A stretch of 61,439 nt of DNA from the NCBI GenBank assembly GCA_049509915.1, contig JBEKZL010000003.1, positions 1-61,439 on the forward strand. Direction: 5' to 3'. This DNA comes from JBEKYD01 sp049509915. GTDB taxonomy: Bacteria; Acidobacteriota; Terriglobia; Bryobacterales; Bryobacteraceae. Position numbers and translations under genes: made by a program. The notes beneath the pieces are model-generated. The model was not told the origin of the DNA and did not search any database. It worked only from the letters and a program-made list of their open reading frames with translations. Of this stretch, positions 28,505 to 36,792 are shown in pieces; positions within the stretch are counted from its first letter, which is position 1; every line of letters begins with the position of its first letter.

Positions 28505-29122
28505 TCACACCAGCTTGCACAATATCTGGCCCGTTTTCACGGTTTCCCCGAGCGTCACGAGGACTTCCTCCACGACGCCGTCCAGCGGCGCGCCGATCGT
28601 GTTCTGCATCTTCATCGCCTCGATCGTCGCCACCGGATCGTCCTGCCGGATCCTTTGCCGCGGCGAAACCTCGATGGATACCACCACGCCCGCAATGGGG
28701 CTGCGGCAGATCCGGTCCTCCGGCATGGTATCGGGCAGATGGGGCGGCTCCAGCACCGACTCCGGCACCTCGGCTGGCTGGTCCTCCAGTGGACCGGTGG
28801 CCTCCGGTTCCGGGAGGAGTTCCACGGCCACGTCATAGCTCCTGTCCTCAAGCGTGATGCGAAGTCTCACGTTCCTCCTCCTTGCGGGCCGCTTGGGCGC
28901 GAACCCGGCTTTGGCGGCCAGCAGCCGCGCGTGGCCGGATTCCAGATACGGCCGCCATTTTTCCAACTCGCCCCGGAAGCTCGCTTCCGCCGGGTTGATT
29001 TCCAGAATGCGGAAGCGGCTACCAACCAGCGCAACGATGGCGGCCGCGATCAGGACCCGGTGCCGTTCGCCGATCTCCGGCCGCCTCTCGAGTTCAGTTT
29101 CGATCTCCGTGACGGGCGCCAT
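28505..29122 (-). CDS. Acyl-CoA carboxylase/decarboxylase small subunit: OadG-like N-terminal module in one frame with a biotin carboxyl carrier domain
   Basis: The frame gives 205 residues in two parts. Residues 1-84 (MAPVTEIETELERRPEIGER, a short hydrophobic run VLIAAAIVALVG, then a charged tail) look like the small accessory subunit encoded next to carboxyltransferases. Residues 85-205 are a biotin carrier: VRLRITLEDRSYDVAVELL, a Pro/Glu-rich linker, then PIAGVVVSIEVSPRQRI, the biotinylation site EAMKMQN, and GETVKTGQILCKL. A strong AAGGAGGAGG lies just before an in-frame GTG at 28870, so the carrier could also be made alone as a 121-residue protein. The gene starts 8 bp after the carboxyltransferase stop and shares its operon. 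Confidence 0.88.
   Translation of the reverse strand: MAPVTEIETELERRPEIGERHRVLIAAAIVALVGSRFRILEINPAEASFRGELEKWRPYLESGHARLLAAKAGFAPKRPARRRNVRLRITLEDRSYDVAVELLPEPEATGPLEDQPAEVPESVLEPPHLPDTMPEDRICRSPIAGVVVSIEVSPRQRIRQDDPVATIEAMKMQNTIGAPLDGVVEEVLVTLGETVKTGQILCKLV
28868..28890 (-). promoter_or_regulatory. Internal ribosome binding site and GTG start for the biotin carrier domain
   Basis: On the minus strand AAGGAGGAGG is followed by AAC and GTG, exactly where the biotin-carrier homology (VRLRITLED) begins. This is a near-perfect Shine-Dalgarno inside the longer frame. Confidence 0.65.
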
Positions 29123-29130
29123 CGTGCCGC

Positions 29131-30684
29131 CTATAGCGGAATGTTTCCGTGCTTCTTGGTCGGGCGCGGCCGGCGCTTGGTGTGCAACTCGTCGAGAGCG
29201 GCCGCCAGGCAACCGCGCGTCTCGGCCGGTTCGATGATGTCGTCGGCCAGTCGCGCGCCCGCCGCCACGTACGGGGTCGCGAAGGTTTCGCGGTATTCGT
29301 CGATCAGTTCCCGCCGCCGCGCGTCCTGGTCGTCCGCCCCGGCAATCTCCCGGCGGAACACGATTTCGGCCGCGCCCTCGGCACCCATCACGGCGATTTC
29401 GGCGCTGGGCCACGCAAACACCTGGTCCGCCCCCAGCTCTTTCGAACACATGGCAATGTAGCCGCCCCCGAACGCTTTGCGCACCACCACAGTCAGCTTG
29501 GGCACAGTGGCCGAGGAGTAGGCGAACAACAGCTTGGCCCCGTGGCGAATGATGCCGCCGTGTTCCTGGTCGATGCCGGGAAGGAAACCGGGCACGTCCA
29601 CCAGCGTCACCAGCGGGATGTTGAACGCGTCGCAGAAACGGATGAACCGCGCGCCCTTATCGGAAGCGTCTATGTCGAGCGCGCCCGCCAGCACACTGGG
29701 CTGGTTGGCGATGATCCCGACGGTTCGCCCCACGATCCGCCCGAAGCCGATCACCAGGTTCCTGGCGAACTCTTTCTGCACCTCCAGAAAATCCCCCCGG
29801 TCGGCGATGCGGGTGATGATCTCCCGCATATCGTAAGGCATCTTGGAGTCGTCCGGCACGATGTCGTTCAGCGACTCGTCGTACATGTGGCGCTTGTCGG
29901 GATCCGCGCGCGGCGGATCCTCCAGGTTGTTGGACGGAAGAAAGGAGAGCAGGCGTTTGCAGATTTTGACGGCTTCCACGTCGTTTTCCGCGATGAAATG
30001 AACCACCCCGTTCTTCGTCTGCGCGCGGGCGCCGCCGAGCTGCTCGGCCGTGATCACCTCGTTGGTGACCTGCTTGATGACCGCCGGTCCGGTAATGAAC
30101 ATGTACGCGTAGCTGGTCTGAATGATGAAATCGGTGAGGGCGGGCGAGTAGGCCGCGCCTCCCGCGCAAGGGCCGCAGATCAGCGAAATCTGCGGCACCA
30201 CGCCGGACAGCATCACGTTGTGATGGAACACGCGGGCGTACCCGGCCAGGCTGCCAACGCCCTCCTGCACCCGCGCCCCGCCAGAATCGTTGACGAACAG
30301 GAAGGGCGTGCCGGTATCGAGCGAATGGCGCATGGCGTCGGCGATCTTGATGCCGTGAACCTCGCCCGCCGAGCCACCGGCCACGGTGAAATCCTGGCTG
30401 GCGATGTGTACCGTCCTGCCGGCGACCTTGCCGAAACCGGTTATTACGCCATCGGCCGGCAATGGCTTGTCGGCCATACCGAACAGCACCGCCCGGTGTT
30501 GCGCAAACAGCCCCGCTTCCTGAAACGTCTCGCGGTCCAGCAACAGGGCCACGCGCTCGCGCGCCGTGAGCTTGCCGTCCTGGTGCTGTTTGGCGGCCCG
30601 CTCCGCGCCGCCGCCGGCACGCACCCGCTCCCGGGCCTTTTGCAGCGCCGCAATATTGTCCTTTTGAGTTTTGGTGGCCGTCAT
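29131..30684 (-). CDS. Acyl-CoA carboxylase carboxyltransferase subunit (propionyl-CoA carboxylase beta / methylmalonyl-CoA decarboxylase alpha)
   Basis: This 517-residue crotonase-fold carboxyltransferase has duplicated N- and C-terminal halves. Markers are ERVALLLDRETFQEAG, SAGEVHGIKIADAMRHSL, PFLFVNDSGGARVQEGV, ICGPCAGGAAYSPALTDF, LVDVPGFLPGIDQEHGGIIR and VRKAFGGGYIAMCSKELGAD. It transfers carboxyl groups between biotin and an acyl-CoA, probably propionyl-CoA. The biotin carrier follows at once, but no biotin carboxylase is seen in the window. That leaves either a decarboxylase or a carboxylase whose ATP-grasp subunit is encoded elsewhere. The start at ATG 30684 is uncertain; GTG 30693 is close. 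Confidence 0.93.
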   Translation of the reverse strand: MTATKTQKDNIAALQKARERVRAGGGAERAAKQHQDGKLTARERVALLLDRETFQEAGLFAQHRAVLFGMADKPLPADGVITGFGKVAGRTVHIASQDFTVAGGSAGEVHGIKIADAMRHSLDTGTPFLFVNDSGGARVQEGVGSLAGYARVFHHNVMLSGVVPQISLICGPCAGGAAYSPALTDFIIQTSYAYMFITGPAVIKQVTNEVITAEQLGGARAQTKNGVVHFIAENDVEAVKICKRLLSFLPSNNLEDPPRADPDKRHMYDESLNDIVPDDSKMPYDMREIITRIADRGDFLEVQKEFARNLVIGFGRIVGRTVGIIANQPSVLAGALDIDASDKGARFIRFCDAFNIPLVTLVDVPGFLPGIDQEHGGIIRHGAKLLFAYSSATVPKLTVVVRKAFGGGYIAMCSKELGADQVFAWPSAEIAVMGAEGAAEIVFRREIAGADDQDARRRELIDEYRETFATPYVAAGARLADDIIEPAETRGCLAAALDELHTKRRPRPTKKHGNIPL

Positions 30685-30837
30685 AGGATACACAAACCTT
30701 AAATGCCTATTCTAGGCTCTGGCGAGGCCGCGCGCTTGCCTGGCCGGGCATTAGCCGAAAATGCCGCAGCAACCGACCGCACGTCATGCCACAGGGTCCA
30801 AGCCGCACGTGTCAGAAACTGTGAAAAAATCACAAGT

Positions 30838-30916
30838 CGCAGGCGGAACCGCCTGCGCCACCAATACCAAAGCAAGTGCAGCGTTTTAGATGGTGGGGCA
30901 GGCGGTTCCACCTGCC
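30838..30916. repeat. Long inverted repeat, family C
   Basis: CGCAGGCGGAACCGCCTGCG with CCACC on the left is nearly the reverse complement of GGTGGGGCAGGCGGTTCCAC on the right. The element at 41689-41810 has the same layout and the same GTGGGGC ends. Confidence 0.65.
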
Positions 30917-31016
30917 CAGCGCGTTTCGGCGGGAGCGGTTACCGCTCGCTGGGGCGCTGATTACCTGGCAGCCGTTCGCAGTCTGCCCAATGCACCAAGC
31001 GCGAGCGCCGGTTTAG

Positions 31017-31060
31017 TAGGGCGGACGCCCGCGTCCGCGCGCGACCTCCTGGTCGCGCAT
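31017..31060. repeat. Dispersed GC-rich palindrome, family D
   Basis: GGGCGGACGCCCGCGTCCGC followed by GCGCGACC and GGTCGCGC gives two nested hairpins. It matches 15821-15865 in reverse orientation. Confidence 0.6.
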
Positions 31061-31234
31061 CGCTGGCGGTAGGGGCTTGATGATATGTGGCGAAAAGCCG
31101 GGCCCCTGCGGGACGCGCGCAGACGAGGGCGATTCCCCCATCGTTTTTTGCGGCGGCTTAGTTGCTACATGCCATAATCGCGGTATGGAAATTTCCTCGC
31201 ACGGTTCGGCGCGGACTCCGCCCGCGAGGCTGCC

Positions 31235-33502
31235 GTGACGGCGCCCGCCCCTTCCGCCCCGCATCCGGCGCCGCCCTCGCGATCCCGTTCCGCGGCATTG
31301 CGGCTGGGGCGTTTTGCGCGCTCTCATGCCGCCGGGCCCCTGCTGGTATTTCTTCTCTGCTGCGCCTTCTGCTGGAAGCTGACGCTTTCTTCCCAATACA
31401 CCTGGCTCGACAGCCCGGACACCATTCGCATGGACACGCCGCGGTTGCAGTTTGAGCGCACCGCCTGGCATGGCCGCGAGTTTCCTCTCTGGGACCCTCA
31501 CCTATGGTGCGGCCAACCGTTTTTGGGCGAGATCGTAGGCGCCGCCTGCCCCTTGAACTGGCCGCTGTTTCGGCTGCGCCTGCATGGAGAAGATCGCCTT
31601 ACGCTCGGCCTGTTGAATTGGTATTGGGTGTACCTTCATTTCCTGGCGGCTCTGTTTGCGTACTGGCTTTGCCGCGACCTGGAGGCTTCGCGGATGGCCT
31701 CTCTGCTCGGCGGGCTGGTGTTTTCCTTCGCCGGTTTTTCCGGTCTGTTGCGCTGGCCCGAAGTGTTGACCGGGCTCTTGATGGCGCCGCTGGTTCTGCT
31801 GTTTCTGCTGCGCGCGGTGCGCGGGCGCCGGCCCTGGTCCTCCGCGGCGCTTTCGGGCATGTTTCTCGGGCTCGCCTGGCTGAGCGGCCACCACGAGGTG
31901 CCCATCTATCTTTCCTTCACGGTGGCGGCTCTCTGGCTTTACGATTGCGCTTCCCGCGCCGCCGGCCGCCTCCGGTCCGCCGCGCTGGCCGGCGTCACCG
32001 CGGTGACCGCCATTCTGACCAGCGGTTTTCAAACCATACCTGGCTACGAGTACGCCAAGCTGGCGGTTCGCTGGACCGGCGCGGATCACCCGCAAACCTG
32101 GAAGGAGGCTATCCCCTATGAGGTACACGCGCAGTATTCGCTGGCTCCTTCCTCTCTGGCCGACCTGGTGCTGCCCTGGTTCGGCGTGCACACGGACGCG
32201 TTTATGGGGATCGTGTTGCTCTCGCTCGCCGCCCTCGCCGTCTGTCTCCGCTGGCGGGAACAGTCGGTGCGTTGGCTGGTGTCGATCTCGGTGGCGGGCT
32301 TTCTGCTTGCGCTGGGTGGATGGAACCTGTTTCATGGCGTGATGTACGCGGCGCTCCCCCTGTTCGGTAAAGCGCGCAGCCCTTACCGGTTCCTGTCCAT
32401 TTTCCTGCTCGGCGCGGCTCCTCTGGCAGCCCTGGGCGTGGACGCCCTACGGACTCACGGCAGCTCTCCGGCACTGCGGTTCGCCGGCCGTATTCTCCTC
32501 GCTTTCGGCGCGGGAGTATGGGTGCTGGGGTTGGTTTCTCCCGCACTCCACACTCCCGGGCCGAACGATTTCCTTTACTTCGCCGCGCTGGTGTCCTTGC
32601 TGTTCGGTGCGCTGCTGGTGGCGCGCCAACGGGGCGCCGTGTCCGGCCGATGGATCGGTCTGGCGGCATTCGGCCTGGTTTTCATGGAACTTGCGGGCGT
32701 AAGCAATGGCATTTACCTGGACCGCAACCCAGGCCAGCGCCAGAGCTTTCTCCCCGAATTGACCCGCTTCCACGCGGCCGCCAATTTCCTGCGTACCCAG
32801 CCCGGACCGGTTCGCGTGGATGCAACCGATGCCACCGACGCCTTCAATTTCGGCGAATGGGAAGGGCTGGATACGCTTTACGGATTCGGCGCCGGCGTCA
32901 CCAGCAACCTCATCTCGATGAACTGGCCTACCGTGCCAGTGCAGAACCTGTTGGGCGTAGGCTATTCGTTTTCGAAGCACGATCCGCGGCCGGATCAGCA
33001 GCTCGTATTTCACGATTCCTCCGGGTTCAATATTTACAAGAACCTGAACGCCTTTCCGCGGGCGTGGGTCGTGCATCAGGCCGTGCGCGCTTCGTCGCTC
33101 GAGACGTTAAACGCCCGCACGCTCGATCCCGCCTTCGATGCCCGCCGCTCGGTTCTATTGCTCGATCCCCCGCCGGCCCTCGAATCCTGTGTTGACAGCG
33201 ATCCGGCGCGGGTGGACTGGCGAACTTCCAATACCGTAGGCCTTTCGGCGCACCCTACCTGCCGCGGTATGTTGATCCTTTCCGATACCTGGTACCCCGG
33301 CTGGGAAGCCACCGTGGATGGCCGCAAGGTCCCGATCTACCAAGCCTATTCCGCGCTGCGGGGCGTGGTGCTTGAGGCCGGGTTCCATCGTATCGAGTTT
33401 CGGTATCGGCCGGCTTCCGCGCTGATCGGCGGCTTAATGTCCATGATTGGAATTCTGAGCGCCTGCGGGGTAGCCGTCTGGGAGCGGCGGCGGGTGAAGT
33501 AG
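31235..33502 (+). CDS. YfhO-like polytopic membrane protein
   Basis: This 755-residue protein has about a dozen hydrophobic segments in the first two thirds and an extracytoplasmic C-terminal region with a final transmembrane helix (LIGGLMSMIGILSACGVAVW). The conserved N-terminal loop DSPDTIRMDTPRLQFERTAW, with WDPHLWCGQPFLGE, and the C-terminal WYPGWEATVDGRKVPIYQAY-type ending are the hallmarks of the YfhO family. YfhO members are GT-C-like proteins linked to glycan or teichoic-acid glycosylation. The GTG start at 31235 is the only in-frame choice near the homology start. It stands alone on its strand. Confidence 0.87.
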   Translation: MTAPAPSAPHPAPPSRSRSAALRLGRFARSHAAGPLLVFLLCCAFCWKLTLSSQYTWLDSPDTIRMDTPRLQFERTAWHGREFPLWDPHLWCGQPFLGEIVGAACPLNWPLFRLRLHGEDRLTLGLLNWYWVYLHFLAALFAYWLCRDLEASRMASLLGGLVFSFAGFSGLLRWPEVLTGLLMAPLVLLFLLRAVRGRRPWSSAALSGMFLGLAWLSGHHEVPIYLSFTVAALWLYDCASRAAGRLRSAALAGVTAVTAILTSGFQTIPGYEYAKLAVRWTGADHPQTWKEAIPYEVHAQYSLAPSSLADLVLPWFGVHTDAFMGIVLLSLAALAVCLRWREQSVRWLVSISVAGFLLALGGWNLFHGVMYAALPLFGKARSPYRFLSIFLLGAAPLAALGVDALRTHGSSPALRFAGRILLAFGAGVWVLGLVSPALHTPGPNDFLYFAALVSLLFGALLVARQRGAVSGRWIGLAAFGLVFMELAGVSNGIYLDRNPGQRQSFLPELTRFHAAANFLRTQPGPVRVDATDATDAFNFGEWEGLDTLYGFGAGVTSNLISMNWPTVPVQNLLGVGYSFSKHDPRPDQQLVFHDSSGFNIYKNLNAFPRAWVVHQAVRASSLETLNARTLDPAFDARRSVLLLDPPPALESCVDSDPARVDWRTSNTVGLSAHPTCRGMLILSDTWYPGWEATVDGRKVPIYQAYSALRGVVLEAGFHRIEFRYRPASALIGGLMSMIGILSACGVAVWERRRVK

Positions 33503-33611
33503 CCGACGCGGGCGGGCTTGTACCATGACCAGGAGATCCGGTGCCAATCAGCAACCGCTTGCTGACGCGCGCGCTTCGGTTACGAGCACCGCCTGTTTCC
33601 AGTCACTTACC

Positions 33612-33639
33612 GAGCCGCGACCGTGAGGGAGCGGTTGCC
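33612..33639. repeat. Dispersed repeat, family B
   Basis: GAGCCGCGACCGTGAGGGAG followed by CGGTTGCC. Near-identical text occurs at 50161-50188, and reverse copies lie at 38099 and 50115. Here it separates convergent genes. Confidence 0.75.
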
Positions 33640-33659
33640 AGGGCAGATTGGACCCTCTC

Positions 33660-35393
33660 TCAAATCGCCTCCAGTTCCTCTTCCAGCATCTGCTTTTGCG
33701 CCAAACTGGCGTATTGGCCGCCCAGGGCGACCAAGTCTGCGTGGGTGCCTTGCTCGACAACGCGGCCTTTTTCGAGCACCACGATGCGGCCGGCCTGGCG
33801 GACGGTGGAGACGCGATGGGAGATCAGAATCACGGTGCGGCCGCGCATCACCCCGGCCAGGTGGGTGAGAATGCGCTCCTCGGTCATCGTATCGACGCTC
33901 GAAAGGGCGTCGTCCAGAATCAGGATGCGCGGGTCTCGCAGCAGGGCGCGGGCGATGGCCGTGCGCTGCTTCTGGCCGCCGGATAAAGTGATGCCGCGCT
34001 CACCCACCACGGTATCGTAGCCGTCCGGGAAAGCTTCGATGTCGCCGGAGATGCCGGCCATTTCAGCGGCGCGGCGGATCTCGGCGGCGGTGGCGTGCTC
34101 CACACCAAAGGCGATGTTTTCGCCGATGGTGGCGCTGAACAGAAAGGTCTCTCCGGGTACGAAGCCGATGGCGCGGCGGACCGAGGCCGGGTCGAGGGTG
34201 CGCAAATCCTGACCGTCGATCTCGACCGTTCCTTCGGTTGGGTCGAGCAAACGGGCCACCAGGTTCACCAGCGTGCTCTTGCCGCAACCGGTGGGCCCGA
34301 CTACGGCCAAGGTGGTGCCGGCTTCCACGGTCAGGTCGATTTCGTCGAGGGCGCGCGCACCGTCATATTCCACCACCACGCGGCGAAAGCGGATCTCGCC
34401 ATGCACTGGCGAGGCCAGTTCCTTGCCGCCATGGGCGAGGGAGGGCCGCTGGTCCAGAATCTGGTTGATGCGGTCGAGCGAGGCGGTGCCGCGCTGGATC
34501 AGGTTCACCACCCAGCCCAGCGCAATCATGGGCCACACCAGCATGCCCATGTAGGTATTGAACATGACGAAACTGCCGATCGAAATGCGGCCGGCCAGCA
34601 CCTGTTCGCCGCCGAACCACAGCACGGCCAGAAAGGTCACACCCACCAGCGTCTCCAGGAGCGGCTCGAAAACCCCCTGGATTCTGACCAGCGCCAGGTT
34701 TTGCGCGATGTACTTGCGATTGAGCGTTTCGAAACCGGCAATTTCGGCGCGCTCCTGCACGAAGGCGCGCACCATGCGCACGCCGGCCAGGTTTTCCTGG
34801 ACGCGGCTGGAAATATCGGAAAAGACTTCCTGGATGCGTTCGAAGCGGCGGTGAATGGCGCCGCCGAACAGGATCACGGCCAGGCTGACGAGCGGGGCCG
34901 GGGCGAGCGAGCACAGCGCCAGGCGCCAATCGGCGCGCAGCATGATGGCGATGGCCAGGACAAAGGTGAGGCCGGTTTCGAAGCAGTACATGACGCCCGG
35001 ACCGAGCATCATGCGGACGGCGTTCAGGTCGTTGGTGGCGCGCGCCATGATATCGCCGGTGCGGGTGCGGGCGAAGTAATCCGGAGACAGACCCACCAGG
35101 CGCCCGAACAAGTCGTTGCGGAGGTCGTATTCGATATCGCGGGAGACGCCGATCAGGATGACGCGCATCCAGAACTGGAACAGCCCCTTCCCCGCGGCCA
35201 ACGCCAACAGGTAGAAAGCGAAGCGGACAAAGGCGCTGCCGGCGCGGCCGGCAAGGGCGTCGATGGCGGCGCGAATCATGAGCGGTTGCCCGGCCTGCGC
35301 CAGATCTTTCAGCACCAGGCAGAAGCCGCCCAGGGCCATAGCCTTGCGGTAGCGCCACAGATAGGGCCCGACCGTCGCCAGCGACTTCCACAT
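33660..35393 (-). CDS. ABC exporter half-transporter (fused permease and ATPase)
   Basis: This 577-residue protein has an N-terminal six-helix exporter domain (FYLLALAAGKGLFQFWM, PGVMYCFETGLTFVLAIAIM) and a C-terminal ATPase. The ATPase has Walker A VVGPTGCGKSTLVNL, signature TLSGGQKQRTAIARALL, Walker B ILILDDALSSVD and the switch histidine in VILISHRVSTV. It probably works as a homodimer or with another half-transporter for lipids, peptides or drugs. The ATG at 35393 lies one base after the YdcF stop, which means tight translational coupling. The longer upstream frame only shadows YdcF. Confidence 0.94.
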   Translation of the reverse strand: MWKSLATVGPYLWRYRKAMALGGFCLVLKDLAQAGQPLMIRAAIDALAGRAGSAFVRFAFYLLALAAGKGLFQFWMRVILIGVSRDIEYDLRNDLFGRLVGLSPDYFARTRTGDIMARATNDLNAVRMMLGPGVMYCFETGLTFVLAIAIMLRADWRLALCSLAPAPLVSLAVILFGGAIHRRFERIQEVFSDISSRVQENLAGVRMVRAFVQERAEIAGFETLNRKYIAQNLALVRIQGVFEPLLETLVGVTFLAVLWFGGEQVLAGRISIGSFVMFNTYMGMLVWPMIALGWVVNLIQRGTASLDRINQILDQRPSLAHGGKELASPVHGEIRFRRVVVEYDGARALDEIDLTVEAGTTLAVVGPTGCGKSTLVNLVARLLDPTEGTVEIDGQDLRTLDPASVRRAIGFVPGETFLFSATIGENIAFGVEHATAAEIRRAAEMAGISGDIEAFPDGYDTVVGERGITLSGGQKQRTAIARALLRDPRILILDDALSSVDTMTEERILTHLAGVMRGRTVILISHRVSTVRQAGRIVVLEKGRVVEQGTHADLVALGGQYASLAQKQMLEEELEAI

Positions 35394-35394
35394 G

Positions 35395-35997
35395 CTACAT
35401 CCCGACGGCGGCCGCGAAAGTCTTCGTCCACTCGGCGAGCACGATCTTGCGGGCCTGCCGGTTGTGCCACCAGGCGGACGCGGTGAAGTACTGGTCGCGC
35501 GCCGCCACCACACGCATGGCCGGGGCATAGCCGATGCCTCGTTCCGCGGCGCGAAATATTCTAGCCGAGCGGCCGGTGTGGTAATCGCTGGTGACCAGCA
35601 GAAACGAGTGGACGTTGCGGCGGCGGAGCTCGGGCAGCACCACCTGGGCCTCTTCCGCGGTGGAATTCGTGCGGCAGGGCAGCGGGACGAACCAGGCGGC
35701 GGGGAACCCTTCGCGGGTAATGAAAGCGATCGCCATGTCGGATTCCAGATAGCCGTAATTGTCGTCGGTCCCATCCACCAGAACGTAGGACACGTAGCCC
35801 TGGCGGACGAGGTCGGCGGCTTTCTCGATGCGGTGTCCGTACCCGTCGCCCGCCAGCACAACCGCCATCTCGGCCTTTGCCGGGCCGTCGTCGTGAATCA
35901 ACAGGCGGCCGATGGCGGCCAGCCAGGCGTCTCTGCACAGGTAGAGAGCGAACACAGCGAGCACGAAACCAAGGAGGAAATATCGCCGCCGCGGCAA
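35395..35997 (-). CDS. YdcF/DUF218 family membrane-anchored protein
   Basis: This 200-residue protein has an N-terminal anchor (FLLGFVLAVFALYLC) and a DUF218 domain outside the membrane: AEMAVVLAGDGYGHRIEKAADL, DGTDDNYGYLESDMA, CRTNSTAEEAQVVLPELRRR and FLLVTSDYHTGRSARIF. YdcF/SanA-type proteins are linked to envelope and peptidoglycan maintenance. It is the middle gene of a three-gene operon: PH-like protein, YdcF, ABC exporter, with gaps of 3 and 1 bp. Confidence 0.9.
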   Translation of the reverse strand: MPRRRYFLLGFVLAVFALYLCRDAWLAAIGRLLIHDDGPAKAEMAVVLAGDGYGHRIEKAADLVRQGYVSYVLVDGTDDNYGYLESDMAIAFITREGFPAAWFVPLPCRTNSTAEEAQVVLPELRRRNVHSFLLVTSDYHTGRSARIFRAAERGIGYAPAMRVVAARDQYFTASAWWHNRQARKIVLAEWTKTFAAAVGM

Positions 35998-36000
35998 GTG

Positions 36001-36588
36001 CTATTTCTCGTCCGTGGAATTTTTCTGGTCGAGATTGCCGACCGTTTTCAGGCGCTGGTAGAGGCGCTCCACTTCGGCTTCATCCTCGGGGAGGAGAATG
36101 CGATAGCGGGGCGGCATGACGGGCGGCTTTTCGTTGCTGTCAGTCAATACTTCACCCCAATATTGGCGGTAAGGAACGCCATCGATGAGGGCGTCGCGGG
36201 AGAGGCGGCGGCATTGGCGCAGCAGCGCGTTGCAGGAATCCAGATCGCCGGGATAGACCACGAACAGGCGGGAGTCGTCAAAAAGGGTGATGCCTAAAAT
36301 CAGCGGCGAAATCCATCCGGTGCGGTCCACGCGGCGGATATCCATCCACGGGATCACCCGGTGGCCGATCTTCAGGTGAGCATCGCGAATCTCGATCGCG
36401 GGCCGCAAAGCCATGAAAAATAACGCCGCGGCGGTCAACACGAAGAGCGCGCAAGGCAACAGTGCCAGGACCGTGGCGGCTACCGATTCCGGGGCGCGAT
36501 ACCACGCATACCAGGCGGATGCCAGAGCCAACACTACGGCGTGGATGCCAAACCAAAAGTAGTAGCGTGCCGGTTGGTATCGACTCAT
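36001..36588 (-). CDS. Membrane protein with a bacterial PH-like domain
   Basis: This protein of 195 residues has two N-terminal transmembrane helices (FWFGIHAVVLALASAWYAW and ATVLALLPCALFVLTAAALF). They are followed by a soluble part whose pattern suggests a PH-like fold: IEIRDAHLKIGHRVIPWMDI, then RVDRTGWISP and DDSRLFVVYPGDL. The tail is charged. Family assignment is tentative. I start at the ATG before SRYQPARYYF. It leads the operon with YdcF and the ABC exporter, which suggests a shared envelope role (inference). Confidence 0.75.
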   Translation of the reverse strand: MSRYQPARYYFWFGIHAVVLALASAWYAWYRAPESVAATVLALLPCALFVLTAAALFFMALRPAIEIRDAHLKIGHRVIPWMDIRRVDRTGWISPLILGITLFDDSRLFVVYPGDLDSCNALLRQCRRLSRDALIDGVPYRQYWGEVLTDSNEKPPVMPPRYRILLPEDEAEVERLYQRLKTVGNLDQKNSTDEK

Positions 36589-36792
36589 GTAGACGCCCGT
36601 TATTTTTAGACTACTCCGCTGCGAGCGTAGCGTCAATTGGGGAAACAGGGGGCGGGGTTCTTTTGCCCGCGATTCGACGGCAGGCTTAGGTCCCTGCTGG
36701 CGTTGTCTCGCTGGAACAGGCAGGCGCGTGAGGAGTTGAAGGGGGTTGTGCGGCGGGGCGCGGGGCTCTATGCTGGCGGAGGGGTATCGTTC

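Larger units (their letters stand above)
30694..31234. other. Intergenic region with palindromic repeats
   Basis: No gene is seen. It contains a family C inverted repeat (30838-30916), a family D palindrome (31017-31060) and a decayed family D copy near 31105-31140. It separates divergently transcribed genes, so promoters for both must lie here, but none is clear. Confidence 0.55.

Noticed and set aside
29149..30702. 517-codon plus-strand frame opposite the carboxyltransferase
   Set aside because: Antisense shadow; the minus-strand protein matches its family end to end.
34095..35486. 463-codon plus-strand frame opposite the ABC exporter
   Set aside because: Antisense shadow; Walker and signature motifs lie on the minus strand.
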